DNA of 64,000 nt from the NCBI RefSeq assembly GCF_027924905.1, contig NZ_AP027055.1, positions 434,001 through 498,000 on the forward strand. The letters are read 5' to 3'. A program made the position numbers and the translations under genes. Origin of the DNA: Limnohabitans sp. INBF002. Lineage in GTDB: Bacteria > Pseudomonadota > Gammaproteobacteria > Burkholderiales > Burkholderiaceae_C. This document shows, one piece after another, positions 35,521-44,179 of the stretch. Under the pieces are notes generated by a model that worked only from the letters and a program-made list of their open reading frames with translations, was not told the DNA's origin and made no database searches. How positions within the stretch are numbered: position 1 is the stretch's first letter; the number at the start of each line of letters is the position of its first letter.

Positions 35521-35861
35521 TTGACCGCATCTCCAACGCCAACATTCAATCGATGATTGAAACGCTGCGTTCGCACCAGACGCAGGCCACCGGTGTCAAT
35601 TCGCCTGCTGGCGAAACGTCGCCCACCAAGATTCAAGGCCAACCCGACTTCTTCAAGTCGGTGCAAAACGCGCTCGACAGCGTGAACGAGACACAGCTCA
35701 AGTCATCGACCATGCAAGACGCCTATGACCGCGGCGAAGAAGTACCGCTCACCGAAGTGGTGTTGAGCATGCAGAAATCGTCGCTGGCTTTTGAAGCCAC
35801 CTTGCAAGTACGCAACAAAGTGATGAAAGCGTACGAAGAAATCATGAACATGCCTGTGTGA
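35517..35861 (+). CDS. fliE: FliE, MS-ring/rod junction protein
   Basis: 114 aa. Connects the MS ring to the rod. The C-terminal half is typical: FFKSVQNALDSVNETQLKSS, DAYDRGEEVPLTEVVLSMQK, SSLAFEATLQVRNKVMKAYE. The start overlaps the activator stop (ATGA), and fliF begins 20 bases after its stop. Confidence 0.97.
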   Translation: MIDRISNANIQSMIETLRSHQTQATGVNSPAGETSPTKIQGQPDFFKSVQNALDSVNETQLKSSTMQDAYDRGEEVPLTEVVLSMQKSSLAFEATLQVRNKVMKAYEEIMNMPV

Positions 35862-35881
35862 TGCTGGATTGAAAGACTGAT

Positions 35882-38038
35882 ATGGCAACCGATACCTTAA
35901 ACATGAACGCTGTGGGCATGCCCGTAGCCAACGGCGTAGACAACGCTTCAGCTTCCAATGCGAATGGTGCTGCGTCAGGCGACGCATCACGCATGCCCGC
36001 ATGGATCAACGCCAAAGAAGGCCCCGGCGCTGTGGTGATGGACGTGTTGCGTCAACCCAGTGTGCGCAAGGTCTTGCCCTTTGTGGTGATCTTCATGCTG
36101 CTGATGTCGGTGGCTGTGTTCTTCACCTCGATGAAGCCCACGCCTTACCGTCCTTTGGTGTTGATGCTCAACGATGCGGACAAGCAGTTGGCCATCGAAG
36201 CCTTGAAGACCGGCGAATACAAGCCAGAGGTGGACGCCAACACTGGCCAAATCTCTGTGCCCACCAACCGTTACCAAGAAGCCCGCATGTTGCTGGCTTC
36301 CAAAGGTTTGCCACGCACCGAAGCTTCGGGCATGGACAACCTCAAAGACATGCCCGCCATGACCACCAGCCAGTTCATGGAGCAGGTGCGCTACAACAAC
36401 GCGATGGAGCAAGAACTCGCACGCAGCATTGTGCAAATCGGCGGCATTAAATCAGCCCGCGTGCATTTGGCAGCGCCCAAGCAAAGCGTGTTTGTGCGTG
36501 ACCGTGCACCCACCAAGGCGTCGGTCATCATCACGCGTTTGCCTGGCCGCACCATCTCGTCGGCCAACGTGCAAGCCATCATTCAGTTGGTGGCGTCTAG
36601 CGTGCCTTACCTCGCACCTGAAAACGTGTCGGTGGTTGACAACTTTGGCAGCTTGATGAACGACATGTTGACGGAAGCGCCTTTGGGCTTGACCGCACAG
36701 CAGCTCACCCACAAGCAGCAGATGGAAGACCTCTACCGCACCCGTTTGATTCAGTTGCTGGCTCCCATCGTGGGCGAAACCAACGTGACGGCTCAGGTGA
36801 GTATGAGCTTGGACTTCACACAAACCGAAGTTACCAACGAAGAGTTTGATGGCCAAGACAAAGGTCCCAAGACACGTTCTGAATTGTTTGTGGAAGACCG
36901 CAACACGTTCCGTGATGCGATTGGTATTCCTGGCTCCTTGTCCAACACGCCGCCAGCACCGACCAACCCACAAGCCACCACGCAAACCAACGCCGACCCC
37001 TTGAAGGGTGTGAGCGAAAAAGGCGTGCAAGTGACAGCCCGTAGCACCAAAAACTACGAACTCGACCGCGCCGTGCGTCACACCAAAGGTGCCATGGGCA
37101 CGATCACCAAGATTGGTGTGGGTGTGTTGATCAACGAACGTCCTGTGGCGCCGGGTGCCAAGGTCGAAAAGAACGCCGATGGTTCTACCCCAACCTCAGT
37201 GCCTTACACCCCAGAAGAAATCGAACGCTTGAACCAATTGGTCAAAGGCGCTGTCGGTTTCAACAACGACCGTGGTGACGTGGTCACCGTGGTGGGCACC
37301 AAGTTTGAGCCTCAGTACGACCCAACTGTCATCCCTTGGTACCGTGACGAGAACTACCAAGTCATGGTCAACGCCGGTGTGGTCGGTGGCATCTTCTTGC
37401 TCATCCTCTTGACCGTGGTTCGTCCGATGGTGCGCCGCTTGTTGGCCCCCGAGATCGATCCCAAAGCTTTGGCCGCTGCGGCTGCCGATGCCGCCACCTC
37501 CCAAGCGCAAATGGCGATTGATGTGGCCACCGCTGAGAACGCTGCCGCACAAGCTGCCGCTGCGCACGCCAAGCGATCACACGAAGGCGAGATGCTGCGT
37601 ATTTCCGAAGAGGCCATCCGTGCCGCCGAAGAGTCCGCACGTTTGGCCCAAAACGCTACCCGTACTGCTGAAGAAGCTCGCCTTGCCGCAGAAGCCAAAG
37701 CGCTTGCCGATGCGCAAGCGGCTGAAGAAGAACGACTGCGTCAAGCCGAACTGTTGGCCGAACAACAAGCCCAAGCCACCGCTTTGGCTGAACAAGTCGC
37801 TCAAACAGAAGCCGCTGCCCAAGAAGAAGCAACGGATGACATTGAAATTGAAGAAGGCGAAACGCTGGAAGAGGTGAAAGCCCGCATGGCCAGCATGAAG
37901 CCTAAGAAACAGTCAATCTCTGCCGACTTGCTCAACACAGCCAATTCGTATGACGATAAAGTGGCGTTGATTCGCATGATCATGGCTGAGGACTCCACCC
38001 GCGTGGCGGGTGTGCTCAAGAGCTTGATCGAGAAGTAA
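35882..38038 (+). CDS. fliF: FliF, MS-ring protein with long cytoplasmic coiled-coil insert
   Basis: 718 aa, against about 550 in E. coli. TM1 is near residues 63-85 and TM2 near 495-517 (GVVGGIFLLILLTVVRPMVR). The periplasmic ring-building motifs are normal (YKPEVDANTGQISVPTNRYQ, AMEQELARSIVQIGGIKSAR, VHLAAPKQSVFVRDRAPTKA). After TM2, about 125 residues rich in Ala, Glu and Gln (527-650) form a probable long coiled coil before the FliG-binding end (IEIEEGETLEEVKARM, LLNTANSYDDKVALIRMIMA). The insert would lengthen or stiffen the link between membrane ring and switch. The last 65 residues are copied in the gene at 40494. Confidence 0.96.
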   Translation: MATDTLNMNAVGMPVANGVDNASASNANGAASGDASRMPAWINAKEGPGAVVMDVLRQPSVRKVLPFVVIFMLLMSVAVFFTSMKPTPYRPLVLMLNDADKQLAIEALKTGEYKPEVDANTGQISVPTNRYQEARMLLASKGLPRTEASGMDNLKDMPAMTTSQFMEQVRYNNAMEQELARSIVQIGGIKSARVHLAAPKQSVFVRDRAPTKASVIITRLPGRTISSANVQAIIQLVASSVPYLAPENVSVVDNFGSLMNDMLTEAPLGLTAQQLTHKQQMEDLYRTRLIQLLAPIVGETNVTAQVSMSLDFTQTEVTNEEFDGQDKGPKTRSELFVEDRNTFRDAIGIPGSLSNTPPAPTNPQATTQTNADPLKGVSEKGVQVTARSTKNYELDRAVRHTKGAMGTITKIGVGVLINERPVAPGAKVEKNADGSTPTSVPYTPEEIERLNQLVKGAVGFNNDRGDVVTVVGTKFEPQYDPTVIPWYRDENYQVMVNAGVVGGIFLLILLTVVRPMVRRLLAPEIDPKALAAAAADAATSQAQMAIDVATAENAAAQAAAAHAKRSHEGEMLRISEEAIRAAEESARLAQNATRTAEEARLAAEAKALADAQAAEEERLRQAELLAEQQAQATALAEQVAQTEAAAQEEATDDIEIEEGETLEEVKARMASMKPKKQSISADLLNTANSYDDKVALIRMIMAEDSTRVAGVLKSLIEK

Positions 38039-38061
38039 TAAATTTTCCGAGGATTTGAATC

Positions 38062-39096
38062 ATGGCTGACGACACCATTGTGATGACCGACAAACTGCGT
38101 GCTGAGCTCGCAGGCATTACCAGCACCCAACGTGCTGCCGTTTTGATGCTGTTGCTCGGCGAAGAGCAAGCGGCAGAAATCATCAAATACCTGAGCCCCA
38201 AAGAGGTCCAAGCGCTGGGCGCTGCGATGGTGCAAGTGGCCAACTTCTCACAAGAAGCGGTCAACTATGTGCTCGACGAATTTGTGGACCATTTAAAGAA
38301 CCAAAACAACGTCAGCATCGGCGGCGCCGACTATGTTGAAAAAGTCATGCGCCTCGCCTTGGGTGACGACAAAGCCGCCTCTGTGTTGGGCCGCATCATG
38401 CCGGGCCAAGGCACCAAAGGTTTGGACATCTTGTCGTGGATGGATGCCCGTGGCATTGCCGACATGATCCGTGGCGAACACCCACAAGTCGTGGCCATCA
38501 TCTTGTCGCTCTTAGAGAGCGAAGTGGCCGCTGACGTTTTGAACTATTTGCCACCCGACACCCGTGCCGAGGTGATTCAACGCGTGGCCAGTTTGGACAC
38601 CGTGCAGCCCTCTGCCATGGCCGAACTCGAAGCCATCATGAAGCAGCAGTTCTCCAAGAACGCATCGGCCCAGTCGTCGAGCTTTGGTGGCATTCAAGCC
38701 GCAGCCAAGATCATGAACTTGACCAAGACGGCGCTGGAAGCCAGCATCATGAACGGCTTGAACGACATTGATCCGGACCTGATGCTCAAGATTCAGGACA
38801 ACATGTTCACCTTCGAAAACTTGGTCAGCGTGGACAACAAAGGTATCCAGGTGCTCATGCGTGCGGTGGAGCCAGACATGTTGATGATGGCCTTGAAAAA
38901 TGCCAGCGAACCTTGCCAAGCCCGTTTCTTCGACAACATGTCCGAACGTGCGCGCGGTATGTTCCGCGACGACATGGAAGCCAAAGGCCCGCAACGCATG
39001 GCCGACGTGGAAGACGCGCAAAAGCAGATCATGCGCAAAGCGCGTAAGTTGTCCGATTCGGGTGAATTGATCTTGGGCGGCGCAGACTTTGTTTAA
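38062..39096 (+). CDS. fliG: FliG, motor switch protein
   Basis: 344 aa, slightly longer than E. coli (331). Builds the rotor ring that contacts the stator. N-terminal FliF-binding domain (TQRAAVLMLLLGEEQAAEII), middle EHPQ motif (MIRGEHPQVVAIILSLLESE), and C-terminal torque domain (MFTFENLVSVDNKGIQVLMR). fliH overlaps its last 8 bases. Two potential membrane anchors for its N-domain are encoded nearby, FliF and the FliF-like protein. Confidence 0.97.
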   Translation: MADDTIVMTDKLRAELAGITSTQRAAVLMLLLGEEQAAEIIKYLSPKEVQALGAAMVQVANFSQEAVNYVLDEFVDHLKNQNNVSIGGADYVEKVMRLALGDDKAASVLGRIMPGQGTKGLDILSWMDARGIADMIRGEHPQVVAIILSLLESEVAADVLNYLPPDTRAEVIQRVASLDTVQPSAMAELEAIMKQQFSKNASAQSSSFGGIQAAAKIMNLTKTALEASIMNGLNDIDPDLMLKIQDNMFTFENLVSVDNKGIQVLMRAVEPDMLMMALKNASEPCQARFFDNMSERARGMFRDDMEAKGPQRMADVEDAQKQIMRKARKLSDSGELILGGADFV

Positions 39097-40507
39097 TCAA
39101 CCCCATCCCGTTCGGGCTGACGTTCCCTGGCAGCCCAATGCCGGCATCGCAGAAAAACTGAGCAGCCGTGGCTATGCCACGACCAGCTGGACCAGCGATG
39201 AACCGGAAACGTTTGCCGACCTTGGCTACCCAGCCAAGTCCAGCGGGTTCTCGGCGGCGCATTACCAACCGATGCGCCAACCTTTGTCCAAGCAAGCCCA
39301 AGCTTCGCTCGCGCTCTTAGAGGGCGAGTACCGCAACGAGGCATTGGGCGAAGAAAAACCTGCATCTCACACGGGCTCAGAAACCAACGAGCATTTGCCG
39401 TTTGTCATGGATTCATTCGGCGCGACACGCAAATCTAAACTGCGTGTCAACGTGGACGCCTCTGTGTTGCAACGTGCGTTGGCACAAGCAGAATTGGCCG
39501 AGACCTTGGTGGTCAGCCCCATCACGTCCGACGAGAAAGTGGCAGACCCGATCGTGATTCATCCCGATGTGGCAGATGCGGCAACACCTGAGTCATTGAG
39601 TGCAGAGACCGCTGCCACGGAAAACACAGACGCTATAGATGCTGTAGATGCAGCGCTCGAAGTTGAGGCTGCTGCTGAAGCACAAGAAGCTGAGGCCGTT
39701 GAACTAGCTGAAGCCATTGAACCCATAGAGCCCGAACTGCCAGCGGTGGTGGGCGGTATTCCCCCTGAAGAAGTCGCGCAGCGCGAGGCTGAACAATTTG
39801 CCAAGGGCTTGGCCCAAGCGCAAGAAGAAGCTGCGGCGCAGCTGGCCGCGGCGGTGGAACAAGCCATGGCCGAAGGTTTGGCCAAAGGGCTGGAACAAGG
39901 CAAAGCCGAAGGTCTGTCGGAAGGTTTGCAGCAAGGCTTAGAACAGGGTTTGGCACAGGGCAAAGAACAAGGTCTGGCCGAGGGCGAGCAAACAGCGCGT
40001 ACCGCGGTGGCCGAAGAAATGGCCGCGCAACGTGTGTTGTTTGAAAACGCATCGACCGAACTGGGCGCGCTGATTGCAGACCCCAAGAAATTTTTTGAGC
40101 CACTCAAACGCCTCGCCCTGCACATTGCCGAGCAAGTGGTGGTGGGTGAGCTGCAAACGTCCAGCAAGGCAATGGAGCGCTTGGTGCAGCGTTGCTTGGA
40201 TGAGTTGGATCACCCAGTGCATGGCGCGGTGGTGTTGGAACTCAACCCCGCAGACAAAGCCCGCTTGCAAGAGCACAGTGCCGACTTCATCAAAGGCATG
40301 CGTCTTGAAGCTGTGCATGACATGCAACCCGGCAGTGTGCGCGTGTTTGCCAATGACACTGTGATCGAAGATTTGGTGTCGCACCGCCTTGAAAGCTTGG
40401 CGCATGCCTTGTTGGTCGATGTGCCTGCGTGGCGCGAAAAGTCGCCTCTGGCGCAACCCCTTTTAGAAGTTCAAGAAGAAGCGGAGGACAGCGATGTTCA
40501 TTCCTGA
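39089..40507 (+). CDS. fliH: FliH, large export-ATPase regulator
   Basis: 472 aa, twice the E. coli size. The TTG start at 39089 overlaps fliG by 8 bases and is the least certain point. Residues about 160-250 are Ala/Glu-rich. About 261-303 is a run of GxxxG repeats (EGLAKGLEQGKAEGLSEGLQ), a FliH hallmark that forms packed helices. The C-terminal domain (KRLALHIAEQVVVGELQTSS, VVLELNPADKARLQEH) is the VATPase-E-like part that binds FliI and FliN. It overlaps the next gene by 14 bases. Confidence 0.92.
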   Translation: MFNQPHPVRADVPWQPNAGIAEKLSSRGYATTSWTSDEPETFADLGYPAKSSGFSAAHYQPMRQPLSKQAQASLALLEGEYRNEALGEEKPASHTGSETNEHLPFVMDSFGATRKSKLRVNVDASVLQRALAQAELAETLVVSPITSDEKVADPIVIHPDVADAATPESLSAETAATENTDAIDAVDAALEVEAAAEAQEAEAVELAEAIEPIEPELPAVVGGIPPEEVAQREAEQFAKGLAQAQEEAAAQLAAAVEQAMAEGLAKGLEQGKAEGLSEGLQQGLEQGLAQGKEQGLAEGEQTARTAVAEEMAAQRVLFENASTELGALIADPKKFFEPLKRLALHIAEQVVVGELQTSSKAMERLVQRCLDELDHPVHGAVVLELNPADKARLQEHSADFIKGMRLEAVHDMQPGSVRVFANDTVIEDLVSHRLESLAHALLVDVPAWREKSPLAQPLLEVQEEAEDSDVHS

Positions 40508-41162
40508 CGTCATCAACACCTTGTTGATGGGTTTGATTTTCATGGTCGTGATTGTGACCATCGTGCGCCCGTTTGTGCTCAACATGGTGGGCCAAGTCGC
40601 CTCCAACAGCGAGATGCAAAAAGCAGCCGTTGCTGCGGTTGAGCGCGAGATGATTCGCAAGGCCGAACTGTTTGAAGCCCAACGTGCGGACAAAATCAAA
40701 TACCAAATGTTGCTTTTGGAAAAGCCTGAAAAGCCAAGGCCAAAACCTGTGTTCGAAACCGAGCCCGAGCCCGAGGTGGTGCCCGAGCCCGTGGTGGCTG
40801 TTGAGCCCGAGGTGGTGGCCCAAGAGCCCGTGACGGCAGAAGTGGCTGAAGCCCCTGTGGACCAAGCGCCTGCTGAAGCGGCCTTGGTTGAAGGCCACGC
40901 AAGCGCCGAAGCGCCAGCGGCTGAACCCGAAGAAGAAGCGATGGCGGAAGGTGAGATTGAAATTCGCGAAGGCGAAACTTTGGCTGAAATCAAAGACCGC
41001 ATTCGCAAAGAACAACAGAAGGCCAAAAAGCCCACCATTCCGCCAGAGTTGCTCAACAGCGCCAACAGCTACGAAGACAAAGTGGGCGTGGTCCGCATGG
41101 TGGTGCAAGCCGACCAAGGCCGTGTGGCCGCTGCGATTCGCGGCATGATTGAAGTGAAATAA
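40494..41162 (+). CDS. stand-alone paralogue of the FliF C-terminus: one TM helix plus FliG-binding-like tail
   Basis: 222 aa. One N-terminal membrane helix (INTLLMGLIFMVVIVTIVRP, about 8-29) resembles FliF TM2, with the same RP after it. A helical stretch and a Pro/Glu/Val-rich acidic linker (about 75-155) follow. The last ~68 residues align to the FliG-binding end of FliF at roughly half identity (EIREGETLAEIKDRI, ELLNSANSYEDKVGVVRMVV). There are no ring-building motifs. It sits between fliH and fliI, overlapping fliH by 14 bases and ending 8 bases before fliI, so it is co-expressed with the basal body. I infer a membrane tether for FliG or the export gate. No characterised flagellar protein of this shape is known to me. 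Confidence 0.85.
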   Translation: MFIPDVINTLLMGLIFMVVIVTIVRPFVLNMVGQVASNSEMQKAAVAAVEREMIRKAELFEAQRADKIKYQMLLLEKPEKPRPKPVFETEPEPEVVPEPVVAVEPEVVAQEPVTAEVAEAPVDQAPAEAALVEGHASAEAPAAEPEEEAMAEGEIEIREGETLAEIKDRIRKEQQKAKKPTIPPELLNSANSYEDKVGVVRMVVQADQGRVAAAIRGMIEVK

Positions 41163-41170
41163 ACAAACCC

Positions 41171-42490
41171 ATGCTCGACTTTGCCAAAGAAGTTCAGATC
41201 AGCTTGCCCAAGCTGCGCAGCCCCGAGCCGCAACGCAGCGGCACCTTGGTGCGCTTGGTCGGCCTGACACTGGAGACGCGCGGCATCATGGCCCCCTTGG
41301 GGGCTTGCTGCGAAGTGATGGGCAAAGAGGGTCACCGCGTCGAAGCCGAGGTGGTGGGTTTCAACGACAAAACCTTGTACCTCATGCCGTTCACCGACCC
41401 CGTCGGTGTGGGCCCTGGCGACACGGTGCGCATCATGTCTAACTCTGGGCAAGTGCGTTTGGGTAATGAATTGTTGGGTCGCGTGATTGACGGTCGTGGT
41501 GTGCCCATTGATGGCAAGCCCATGCCGCATTTGCCTGACCAACTCAGCCTGTTGGGCTGCCCGCTCAACCCGATGGAGCGTGGTCCGATTGAAGAAGTGT
41601 TGGATGTGGGCGTCAAAGCCATCAACGGCGCTTTGACCATTGGCCGTGGCCAACGCATTGGTTTGGTGGCCGGTTCTGGTGTGGGTAAGAGCGTGCTTTT
41701 GGGCATGTTGACGCGCTTCACCAAAGCCGACATCGTCGTGATTGGTTTGATTGGTGAACGCGGCCGCGAAGTGCAGGCGTTCATTTCTGAATCCTTGGGT
41801 GCAGAAGGCTTGGCCAAATCGGTGGTCATCGCAGCACCTGCCAACGTGTCACCGGTGCTGCGCCTCAAAGCCACGCACATGACGCACGTGATTGCAGAGT
41901 ATTTCCGCGACCAAGGTAAAAACGTGTTGATGCTGTGCGACAGCTTGACCCGTGTGGCCCATGCGCAGCGCGAAATTGGCTTGGCCATTGGTGAGCCACC
42001 AACGGCCAAAGGCTATCCACCCTCGGTGTTCGCCTTGTTGCCCAACTTGATTGAACGGGGTGGTGTGGGTCGTCATGGTCACGGTTCCATCACTTCCATT
42101 TACACCGTGCTCGCCGAAGGCGATGACGCGTCAGATCCGATTGTGGACATCGCGCGTGCGTCGCTCGATGGTCAAGTCATGTTGTCGCGTCGCTTGGCCG
42201 ACCAAGCGCATTACCCCGCGATTGATTTGAACGGTTCCATTTCGCGTGTCATGCAATCTTTGGTCAGCCCCGAGGAGTTGAAGCAATCTAACAAGCTGCG
42301 CCGCTTGTGGTCGGTCTACCAACAAAACGCAGACTTGGTGCAAGTGGGGGCCTACGAAGCGGGCTCGAACCCCGAGCTGGACGAGGCCATCCGCTTGCGT
42401 GAGCCAATCTTGGACTTCTTGCGCCAAGACATGGACAAAGGCCAAGACTACGCCATGACGCGTAACCAACTGAGCCACATGCTGTCATGA
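41171..42490 (+). CDS. fliI: FliI, flagellar export ATPase
   Basis: 439 aa, normal. Powers release and unfolding of export substrates. Walker A in GLVAGSGVGKSVLLGMLTRF (P-loop near residue 166-173), family motifs VVIGLIGERGREVQAFISES and LLCDSLTRVAHAQREIGLAI, and the C-terminal RLREPILDFLRQDMDKG. fliJ overlaps its stop by 4 bases. Confidence 0.98.
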   Translation: MLDFAKEVQISLPKLRSPEPQRSGTLVRLVGLTLETRGIMAPLGACCEVMGKEGHRVEAEVVGFNDKTLYLMPFTDPVGVGPGDTVRIMSNSGQVRLGNELLGRVIDGRGVPIDGKPMPHLPDQLSLLGCPLNPMERGPIEEVLDVGVKAINGALTIGRGQRIGLVAGSGVGKSVLLGMLTRFTKADIVVIGLIGERGREVQAFISESLGAEGLAKSVVIAAPANVSPVLRLKATHMTHVIAEYFRDQGKNVLMLCDSLTRVAHAQREIGLAIGEPPTAKGYPPSVFALLPNLIERGGVGRHGHGSITSIYTVLAEGDDASDPIVDIARASLDGQVMLSRRLADQAHYPAIDLNGSISRVMQSLVSPEELKQSNKLRRLWSVYQQNADLVQVGAYEAGSNPELDEAIRLREPILDFLRQDMDKGQDYAMTRNQLSHMLS

Positions 42491-42927
42491 AACCACGCGC
42501 CGCCTGGCCTGTGTTGGCCAAAAAAGCCAAAGAAAAATGTGAAGAGGCGCAAGCCGAAGTCAACAAAGCGCGCGATCGCATCACGCACTTGGTGCAAAGC
42601 CGAGAACGCATGCAGCTGCTTTACGCTGACTATGTGACGCGCAGCAAAGCGGCTGAGAGTCGGCCACACAGCATGGCTGAGACGCTGAACTTTCGCGCCT
42701 TCATGCAACAGCTGCAAGCGTTGATCGCCCGTGTTAACCTTGATTTGAACGAAGCCAAACATGCGTTTGAGCTGACGCGCCTCAAGCTCAAAGCAGCTGA
42801 GCAAAAACGCATTCAAATGGAAACCTTGGTCGAACAAGACATGAAGGCCGTGCGTGACTTTCACCGCAAGCGCGAACAAAAAGAGATGGATGCCGCAGGC
42901 ATCACCCTCTACAACCTCAAACACTGA
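42487..42927 (+). CDS. fliJ: FliJ, export chaperone escort
   Basis: 146 aa, same as the family. Almost entirely an antiparallel coiled coil (AEVNKARDRITHLVQSRERM, LTRLKLKAAEQKRIQMETLV). Sits in the FliI hexamer and recycles chaperones. Its end is convergent with the minus-strand gene at 42938; fliK does not follow. Confidence 0.93.
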   Translation: MKPRAAWPVLAKKAKEKCEEAQAEVNKARDRITHLVQSRERMQLLYADYVTRSKAAESRPHSMAETLNFRAFMQQLQALIARVNLDLNEAKHAFELTRLKLKAAEQKRIQMETLVEQDMKAVRDFHRKREQKEMDAAGITLYNLKH

Positions 42928-42941
42928 CGCCTGCGCGTCAG
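42924..42941. terminator. weak hairpin at the fliJ end
   Basis: CTGACGC-CTGC-GCGTCAG spans the stop codons of fliJ and of the convergent gene. No T-run on either side, so termination is only suggested by its position. Confidence 0.35.
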
Positions 42942-43678
42942 GCGCTGACCCAGCCGGCTTGTAGCCAATGCCAGTAGTTGGGTTTGAAGGCCCATGGCAT
43001 CCACGTGGTTTGGGTTTCGGGTGCAAATACCTGACCTGTGAGGTGGTCTTGCCAAACCTCTTTGGCCCCCACGCTGGCTAACAATTTTTGTGAAAACGCG
43101 CTGTCCATGCCTTGCTTGGCAGAGACGTGGTGGCTCCACACATTCAGACCCGCTGGCAACAAGCGCCCATCGGTGGGACCAGACAACACATCGTGCAGGC
43201 TTCCCCAATTGCGCCCTGTGAGGGTGGCCTTGAGTTGCCCCAACTCGCGCTCCACACGTGCTTCATCACGCACGCGGTAGCGGTGTTGGCCCAACACGTT
43301 GTCAAACCAAATACAGGCTTGCGGGTGTTGTTGCAGCAAATCGGGTAGGGTGGCTAAAGCGTCTTGGCGGTGGTGGTGCACGTGTGTGCCTTGCGCTTTC
43401 AATCGACGGCCATGACGCCAGTTGAACAACCACGGCGCCAAGGGGTCGATGTCATACGCATCAATCCGTTTGAAACGTGCCAACCAGCTGGGCGGCATCA
43501 TCCAGCCTGCACTGCCGCCAATCAGCAGCAAGTGCTCAGACTCAGGGTGCACTTGCGCCAAGAACTGCTCGATCAGCTGTAGCGTGGGTTGCCAGCGTTT
43601 GCGCGCGTAGTGCGCGTGCACGTGCCAGTTCAGGCCACCTGTGCCGCCTGCGTGAATCAAATCACGAACGAAACCCAT
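42938..43678 (-). CDS. methyltransferase-like protein, function unknown
   Basis: 246 aa from the ATG at 43678. A glycine-rich stretch followed by an acidic strand (HLLLIGGSAGWMMPPSWLAR, RIDAYDIDPLAPWLFNW) resembles the SAM-binding part of class I methyltransferases or spermidine-synthase-like proteins. CIWFDNVLGQHRYRVRDE follows where a motif IV would be. It starts 4 bases after the upstream adhesin-like gene stops, on the minus strand between fliJ and fliO. No link to flagella is visible. The start is uncertain because the AAAGG is unusually close to the ATG. Confidence 0.75.
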   Translation of the reverse strand: MGFVRDLIHAGGTGGLNWHVHAHYARKRWQPTLQLIEQFLAQVHPESEHLLLIGGSAGWMMPPSWLARFKRIDAYDIDPLAPWLFNWRHGRRLKAQGTHVHHHRQDALATLPDLLQQHPQACIWFDNVLGQHRYRVRDEARVERELGQLKATLTGRNWGSLHDVLSGPTDGRLLPAGLNVWSHHVSAKQGMDSAFSQKLLASVGAKEVWQDHLTGQVFAPETQTTWMPWAFKPNYWHWLQAGWVSA

Positions 43679-43682
43679 GCCT

Positions 43683-44075
43683 TTAGCAAACCAAGCGCAT
43701 GATTTTGAAGATGGGGGTCTCAGGTGGCACCGGCTCGAAAGGGCCAATCACGCCTTCGGTCGACAAGGCGTCCCCACTCAAGCGCACGCCCGTGTGATAC
43801 GACAGCGACAACGTGCGCACGGTTTGTTCTTTGCAGTTGAACTCCATTTGCATGCGGGTGGACTTGAAGTTCTTGCCTGTGGGGGCATGCACTTTGGGTT
43901 CGCGGTAGTCCAGCATGGTCCACGCTTTGTGGTTCTCACCGGCGTGCGTGATGTTGTCGGTGTCCACATAGAACGTGCCGATGTCAAACAACCCAATCGC
44001 CGTCCATTGCGCGGCGAGCGTGAGGTTGCTGGTGAGCACGAGGCTGGCAAGGAGGAGGGCTTTGAGGTGGTGCAT
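43683..44075 (-). CDS. secreted protein, surface-adhesin E-like
   Basis: 130 aa from ATG 44075. The first ~22 residues (HHLKALLLASLVLTSNLTLA) are a clear Sec signal peptide. The rest resembles the small 'surface-adhesin protein E' type proteins: WTAIGLFDIGTFYVDTDNI, then a single Cys in MEFNCKEQTVRTLSLSYH. Probably periplasmic or surface-exposed. Its 5' end is back-to-back with the fliO promoter region. Function unknown. Confidence 0.75.
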   Translation of the reverse strand: MHHLKALLLASLVLTSNLTLAAQWTAIGLFDIGTFYVDTDNITHAGENHKAWTMLDYREPKVHAPTGKNFKSTRMQMEFNCKEQTVRTLSLSYHTGVRLSGDALSTEGVIGPFEPVPPETPIFKIMRLVC

Positions 44076-44101
44076 GAAATAACTATACCGTGCCAAGAAG
44101 C

Positions 44102-44117
44102 TGGCACGTGCCTTGCA
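44102..44117 (+). promoter_or_regulatory. sigma-54 promoter of fliOPQR-flhB
   Basis: TGGCACGTGCCTTGCA, an exact -24/-12 consensus, 63 bases before the fliO ATG and within the 104-base gap to the divergent gene. It makes fliOPQR-flhB an operon separate from fliEFGHIJ. Confidence 0.87.
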
Positions 44118-44179
44118 ATACCCCTAGAGATAGGCACGTCCAGTGTCAAAAAACCGTCATCGCGCACAGGAAAAACATC

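Noticed and set aside
39559-40167. minus-strand frame of 202 codons in fliH
   Set aside because: Low-complexity Ser/Ala/Cys reading of the Ala/Glu/Gly-rich fliH strand, a composition artefact.
40494-41162. the FliF-like gene as a broken fragment of a duplicated fliF
   Set aside because: It has its own start, a membrane helix, a unique linker and a diverged but intact tail, and fits tightly between fliH and fliI. A decaying remnant would not be expected to keep all of this.
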